DNA from: Ixodes scapularis
Lineage: Eukaryota > Arthropoda > Arachnida > Ixodida > Ixodidae
Assembly (NCBI RefSeq): GCF_016920785.2
Contig: NW_024609836.1
Span: 8,710,018 to 8,774,017 of the forward strand
DNA: 64,000 bases
Direction of reading: 5' to 3'
The number at the start of each line of letters is the position of its first letter. The first letter of the stretch is position 1. The position numbers and the translations under genes were made by a program. Below the pieces are notes generated by a model, which worked only from the letters and a program-made list of their open reading frames with translations, was not told where the DNA came from and made no database searches. Positions 59,675 through 64,000 of this stretch are shown here, one piece after another.

Positions 59675-59793
59675 CTGCTTCTCCCTTTGTGTTGAGCATG
59701 CTGCGTCATCCTCGCTATCGAGATCCGAGTCATTCAGACGTGGAACTGGCACCCTTTTTTGTCTCGCTATTTCTTTCAATTGTTCTTCGGTCT
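59675..59793 (-). CDS. BEN gene D upstream exon
   Basis: ETEEQLKEIARQKRVPVPRL, then NDSDLDSEDDAACSTQREKQ, between TCCCCACACAG and GCAG/GTACTG. Acidic and similar in design to exon 2 of gene C. Confidence 0.52.
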
Positions 59794-60002
59794 CTGTGTG
59801 GGGAAATTTGGGGATCAACATTCAATATGTACAGAGCGTGACACCGTTAGCGCGAACAAGCAAACACCGTTTTTTTTCTCTTCTTAAGAACAAAAGAGAT
59901 AATTATTTTGTCCAGCGAAGTTTTGTTGACAATATTCGTTTACTTTAAAAGTTAATCGTAAAAGAAAATTTAAAAGAATGTTAGAAAAAAAGAGCAATTT
60001 TG

Positions 60003-60073
60003 CATCGTGGATTGAACCCGAGACCGCTTGCGTATGAGACAGAAATCTTACAACTAAGCTACACTACCGCTCC
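60003..60073 (-). other. tRNA-like sequence (SINE head or tRNA relic)
   Basis: Minus strand: GGAGCGGTAGTGTAGCTTAG, with A-box-like TAGCTTAGTTG, a CTCATAC segment where a Met-like CAT anticodon could lie, and the B box GGTTCAATCC. The T arm pairs for 4 of 5 bp, but the acceptor and anticodon stems do not, so it is not called a functional tRNA. Confidence 0.45.
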
Positions 60074-60528
60074 GAAAATCCAGTTTTGACAATGCATTTT
60101 ATACGAGACTTTTGGACGGCGATTGAGTGTGTGAGTGGAGTACCGTGGGACGGCACTTGAACGCTCTGAAACAGTGCCGTCGAACGGTACTCTAGGCACT
60201 ACGCTCTCCGAAACCACTGGTGTACTAAGAAGTGCTGATCTAAAGCTTTAATCAAAGTCATGAGGGAGTTCCCAAACAATATTTTACTGAAATAAATAGC
60301 ATAAAGGTACACATCATACTTTCTGGGAAACAACGAAGAAAATGTCTTTCATTACTTAATTAGCCAAAGAGTAATGCTATATGCACTCCGGAGGGCAGCT
60401 CGGCCGGAAATTGCTATATGCGCTACGTTTGTCTCGTATAAAACGAATGATCACAACGAGTTTTAAAGCGGTGGCATAGCATAGGGGGATTCCACTTCCG
60501 GCCTCTGCCGAGTACGGACGTGTGTGTC

Positions 60529-61758
60529 ATGAGCTCCGACGGAGCGGTAAAAACGGCCGCGTCAGGCCGTGGTACGTCTGTCTTTGATAACGCTGAAGAT
60601 TACAAGATTATCCTGCCCCAACTTCCCACTGGTTATGTTGTGACGAACGCTGTATTTTTACACTGTGATGTGAAAGGAAGGCCGTATCGCGTGCAAGATT
60701 TTCGTGACGAGCTGCAGCGGCTGCAAGTGCTGAAGGACCTGGCCTCAGCCGGTCCACATCAGATGAACCACGTTTGGATGCTGAGGCTGCACTCGCTAGC
60801 GGCGAAGCAAACGTTGTTGGACGCGAAGGAGCTGACCATCAAGGGGGGGCGTTGCCTCGTCATCGACCCGGCGAACACTGCGGTGAAGCTCAAGCTCCAC
60901 TGGGTACCGTACGACGTTCCCAACGGCCAGGTGAAGAAGGAGTTGGAGCGCTACGGCAAGGTATCTGAGATAACCAGGGACTTCTTCCGGGAGAAGGGGT
61001 TTGAGGCTGTTGAGTCTAACACCCGAAGTGTACGCATGACCCTTAAGGAAGGCTACACCGTGGACAGCCTCCCCCACGAGATGCGCCTGGAAGGGTGTAA
61101 GGTCCTTGTCGTCATGCCCGGACGCGCTCCGCTCTGCCTTCGCTGTCGTCGTACGGGCCACATTCGCCGGGACTGCCGCATTCCCCGCTGCTCCGACTGC
61201 CGCCGCTACGGTCATGAAGCAGAAGATTGCGTAAAAACGTACGCCTCGATGGCTCGAGACCGTAAGGTCGAGGACAACTCCGACTACCTGATGGACGGTA
61301 TCGAGGCGGAGGAAGCCGTAGGAGGGTCGCCTCCAAGCGACGTGCTGCCGATAGAACAGAGAGGGGCACCCACATCCAAGGACGACGACAACCAGGACGC
61401 AGCGTCACAAGCGCGAGACTCTGAGAGGACGACACGAGGTCGAGACGCGCGCCAAGACAGAGCCAAGCACCGCCTGCCCGAGGAACAAACGCTGTCCGCA
61501 GGCGGACAACCTGCAACGGTGAACAGCAATCCCGGGGGTAAGAGCGGCGACGTAGGAGCGGCAGACGAACAGGGCTCCAAAATGGACGCCAGCCAAACGG
61601 TAAAGCGGCCGAGGAAGCCAGCGGCAACACCTGACGGCACTGGCCAGGAGGCCAACCAAGCGTGGCCTACGCTCGAACCGCTCGGACCCAAGAAAGGTCG
61701 GGTCACGGTGAAGCCGCGTATCCCGCCGGATGATCGCCGGAGGAAAGACTCTTTGTGA
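60529..61758 (+). CDS. LINE ORF1, RNA-binding gag-like protein
   Basis: ATG at 60529 (MSSDGAVKTAASGRG), 409 codons, TGA at 61756-61758, no internal stop. An RRM-like fold segment (KLHWVPYDVPNGQVKKELER, YGKVSEITRDF) is followed by two zinc knuckles, CLRCRRTGHIRRDC and CSDCRRYGHEAEDC. The C-terminus is acidic then basic and repeat-poor. In the related clade ORF1 packages element RNA. The ATG was preferred over an in-frame GTG nine bases upstream. Confidence 0.85.
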   Translation: MSSDGAVKTAASGRGTSVFDNAEDYKIILPQLPTGYVVTNAVFLHCDVKGRPYRVQDFRDELQRLQVLKDLASAGPHQMNHVWMLRLHSLAAKQTLLDAKELTIKGGRCLVIDPANTAVKLKLHWVPYDVPNGQVKKELERYGKVSEITRDFFREKGFEAVESNTRSVRMTLKEGYTVDSLPHEMRLEGCKVLVVMPGRAPLCLRCRRTGHIRRDCRIPRCSDCRRYGHEAEDCVKTYASMARDRKVEDNSDYLMDGIEAEEAVGGSPPSDVLPIEQRGAPTSKDDDNQDAASQARDSERTTRGRDARQDRAKHRLPEEQTLSAGGQPATVNSNPGGKSGDVGAADEQGSKMDASQTVKRPRKPAATPDGTGQEANQAWPTLEPLGPKKGRVTVKPRIPPDDRRRKDSL

Positions 61759-61902
61759 GTGGTCTCGGTAACTACGGCATTGCGAATATTCGGTTTCTTT
61801 TTGTTTGCGTTTACATTCTACGGCGCGTACGGTCCAAAGTATTTTTTTCTGCTAGCCTACCTGGTTTTTTTTTTTTTGTCTAGCCTCCCACTCAATTCAT
61901 TG

Positions 61903-63227
61903 ATGAACCTTGAGCGATCATTACGTGTAGGCACGTTAAACGTGCGAGGCTTATGTGCCAAACGTCGTCAGTACCAGGTAAATCGCTTATTTATAGAAAA
62001 AGACCTGGACGTGGTCGCGGTTCAAGAAACGAAAATGGAAAGCGAGGCCCAGACAGAGAATCTGGTGCGACTTTTTGAAGCAAGGTACGACGTGTGCGTC
62101 AGCCACGCTAAGGGGACGTCGGGAGGTTGTCTTTTATTTCTAAAAAAGTGTAGTGGGACCGTTGAACAAGTGATTAGCTGCGATGCAGGCCGACTTGTGT
62201 TATGTGATTTTGTTATTTCTAATTTCAAGTTTCGTGTTCTGTGCATATATGCCCCTACAAAGGTGGAGGAACGCGTAGTTTTTTTCGAGCATATTGAAAG
62301 GTATGTTAACACAGATCGACTGGTAATTCTGTTGGGGGATTTTAATTGCGTTTGTGCGCCCCAAGATAGATCGAACAGCGCGCGGTATAGAGATGCAAGT
62401 TCAGTTATGTTAAACGATATGCTGGATCGATATGAATTAGAGGACGTAGCTCACTGCGCGTCAAGTGGCAGGCATATACAGTACACGCATTTCCAGGGCA
62501 CGAGTCACGCGCGATTAGACCGGGCTTACGTTTCCCTCGAAATTATTAGCACTTGTAAACAATATTCAGTCGACCCCGTGTCATTTAGTGATCATTCCCT
62601 TGTCTCCTTTTTAATTTGTTCTTCTAAAGGAACGCCTAAGAGGTTCGTTTGGGATTTATGGAAATTTAATACGAAGCTTCTAAATGATGATTTCTTTTTA
62701 ACTGCGGTGCGTCACCAGCTTCAAGAATTCGTAAACTCTCAAGGGGAAGGGGTTGGGGTTAAATGGGAACTGTTTAAACAGGAAATTAAAATGATAGTCA
62801 TAGAACGATCGAGTTTATTGAAGCATGAGGAAAATAAGAAAAAGAGTGAACTAAAAGACCTGCTGCAGACGGTTATGAAAGAAGAATGCCGCTCGCCCGG
62901 TTTTTTCACGGACGAGATTATCAGTATTAAAAAGCGCTTGGAAGTTCTGGACAACGAACAATATAAGGGGGCTATGGTGCGAGCGAGATGGAAGCGGGTG
63001 TCACTTGGCGAGATACCCACTAAAAGGGCTATCGGGGAGGAACGAAGATACGCGAGTAAAAATGAGATGGGCGAGATTACGTATCGAGGGGTTCTGTCTG
63101 GTGATAAGGATTTCATCGAACGCGCGTTTGTGGAATACTATAAAGAGCTTTTTAGTTACCGCGCGCCCAAAAAGAAGGGATTTCGAAGCGTTAATTTGCC
63201 GTTGATGCCCAGACTGGCAGACGACAT
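61903..63227 (+). pseudogene. LINE ORF2, endonuclease and N-terminal RT, interrupted
   Basis: ATG at 61903 (MNLERSLRVGTLNVRGLCAK). Endonuclease motifs: LDVVAVQETKM, GGCLLFLKK, VLCIYAPT, LLGDFNCV, HARLDRAYVS and SFSDHSLVSF. It continues through a helical linker to LPLMPRLADD, where the MITE enters at 63228. The next segment (63678 on) continues the same protein. Upstream non-AUG codons in frame from 61759 are hydrophobic and unlikely to be translated. Confidence 0.84.
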
Positions 63228-63675
63228 AGGCAGCCGGCAATGGCCAGGCGGCGCCAGCAGGGTGAGAGCGCACAGTTACACCCTATCTCGTTGTAACTTG
63301 GCAAACGGCGAACGATAAGTCCCACATTGCGTGCCGAAGGATTCGATATGCGCGACGTATACGAGCGCAACGCACAAATATTGGATCATGACGCAGCGAA
63401 AAGCCTGATACTTCTTCGGAGTCGAGGCGCGCTCCGGTGATACGCAGTCACGTTCCGATTGGCCCGCCAGGGCCGTAGCTTCCGCTCTACTGGCACGTTA
63501 CACGATCACGGCTTCCTGGGATGCCCAGTATTTCTTGTTTCAGACACTAGGCTCAGCGGCGCCCCCAGAGTAATAGCTCACGTTTGAACAATGCAGCCGC
63601 CACTCCCAGGGGTACCCAGTATTTCTTGCTTCAGTCGCTAGATGGCGCCAAACCAAACAGCATTGCAGGTTGCCT
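63228..63675. mobile_element. MITE inserted in LINE ORF2, 448 bp
   Basis: Ends AGGCAGCCGGCAATG and the complement of CATTGCAGGTTGCCT, flanked by AT (63226-63227, 63676-63677). Deleting it with one AT restores the ORF2 frame exactly. Inside, CCCAGTATTTCTTG is repeated at about 63525 and 63615 in a longer duplicated block. Superfamily unassigned. Confidence 0.78.
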
Positions 63676-63677
63676 AT

Positions 63678-64000
63678 AAAAGAAAAGCTAGAGCTACCCA
63701 TATCGTTGGCAGACGTAGAACGAGCCATCGACCATTTAAAACCCGGAAAGTCACCCGGTCCTGATGGTTTGTGCGCTGATTTTTATAAAGCATTCAAAGA
63801 CAAGCTTGCCCCCGTTTTGCATGATGTGTTTTCCGAAGCGTATCGTGTAAAAGTTTTTCCTCCTTCTTTTTTCTGCACTCATACGATTTTTATACCGAAA
63901 AGTGATGATCCAGTGAAACTCCGTAGTGTAGGAGCGTATCGCTTAATTACTTTGACGAATGTAGATTATAAAATTTTGATGAAAATATTAGCAGAGCGGA
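63678..64000 (+). pseudogene. LINE ORF2 reverse transcriptase, continuation
   Basis: KEKLELPISLADVERAIDHL, then PGKSPGPDGLCADFYK, FIPKSDDP, and SVGAYRLITLTNVDYK to the window edge. KSPGPDG and the YR.I.L.N.DYKI block are early RT motifs. The protein continues beyond 64000. Confidence 0.85.

Larger units (their letters stand above)
57207..59793 (-). pseudogene. BEN-domain gene D, near-intact 3' part
   Basis: Exons inferred: 59675-59793, 59003-59244 (repeat linker), 57417-57637 (BEN) and 57207-57328 (terminal). Splice phases agree from the linker to the stop codon. The one lesion seen is an extra A in an A-run of the BEN exon, which could be a real frameshift or a sequencing error. A first exon equivalent to that of gene C is not seen before the LINE at 60485. 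Classified as pseudogene because of the frameshift and missing 5' end, with real doubt. Confidence 0.6.
60485..64000 (+). mobile_element. Tx1/L1-like LINE (continues past window)
   Basis: A 5' leader, ORF1 with two CCHC knuckles, and ORF2 opening with an AP-endonuclease then RT. The ORF1 knuckle type and the endonuclease start LRVGTLNVRGL suggest the Tx1/L1 group. A 448-bp MITE interrupts ORF2. The 5' boundary is approximate. Confidence 0.82.

Noticed and set aside
1..64000. CRISPR arrays, bacterial operons or ribosome-binding sites
   Set aside because: Regular palindromic arrays exist (22-bp units) but without unique spacers or cas genes, and splice sites and eukaryotic retroelements show nuclear eukaryotic DNA.

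Overview
The window is eukaryotic nuclear DNA, most likely from an arthropod and probably an ixodid tick. This is inferred from GT-AG introns, dense and diverse transposable elements (an I-type LINE family, an L2/CR1-like LINE, a Tx1/L1-like LINE, Ty3/gypsy LTR elements, PIF/Harbinger, Merlin, hAT-like and mariner-like MITEs, and a tRNA-derived SINE with a motif I associate with tick SINEs), and short-exon BEN-domain genes. No species can be named without a search. No bacterial genes, CRISPR arrays or rRNA were seen.

Layout. 1-3.36 kb: 3' part of I-type LINE copy 1. 4.2 kb: lone repeat-rich exon (BEN-gene-like). 4.7-5.4 kb: mariner-like MITE and related tandem repeats. 5.9-12.6 kb: PIF/Harbinger element (Myb-like gene on +, spliced transposase on -) whose long intron holds a hAT-like MITE and a deleted gypsy element. 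13.4 kb: an isolated LINE 5' UTR piece. 14.7-16.5 kb: 5' fragment of a second gypsy element. 16.5-24.7 kb: degraded minus-strand BEN gene A, split by full-length LINE copy 2, which has a 13-bp target-site duplication. 25.4-31.5 kb: minus-strand THAP/P-element-like gene split by LINE copy 4. 32.2-34.75 kb: LINE copy 3, internally deleted and bounded by a 12-bp duplication. 35.3-36.8 kb: two-exon Merlin transposase with a TATA box. 37-39.5 kb: hairpins, a MITE, and a SINE with an 11-bp duplication. 40-54.4 kb: palindrome array and BEN gene C, interrupted by an L2-like LINE. 54.4-56.4 kb: four foldback elements. 56.7-59.8 kb: palindrome array and BEN gene D. 60.5-64 kb: Tx1/L1-like LINE interrupted by a MITE.

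The observation most worth following is the pairing of BEN-domain genes with palindrome arrays. All three BEN genes whose terminal exon is visible have, within about 0.15-0.75 kb of the stop codon on the downstream side, an array of CCAATTGG / CCAGCTGG / CCAACTGG octamers. In two arrays the sites recur in 22-bp units, with alternating 10- and 12-bp centre spacing where two sites share a unit. This resembles the palindromic class of site reported for the BEN domain of Drosophila Insensitive. The co-occurrence and phasing are seen directly; a regulatory or binding role is inference, and co-duplicated flanks or a repeat family are real alternatives.

Most coding features are transposon-derived and damaged. 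The best-preserved reading frames are the Merlin transposase, Harbinger transposase exon 3, the L2-like ORF2, and the Tx1-like ORF1.
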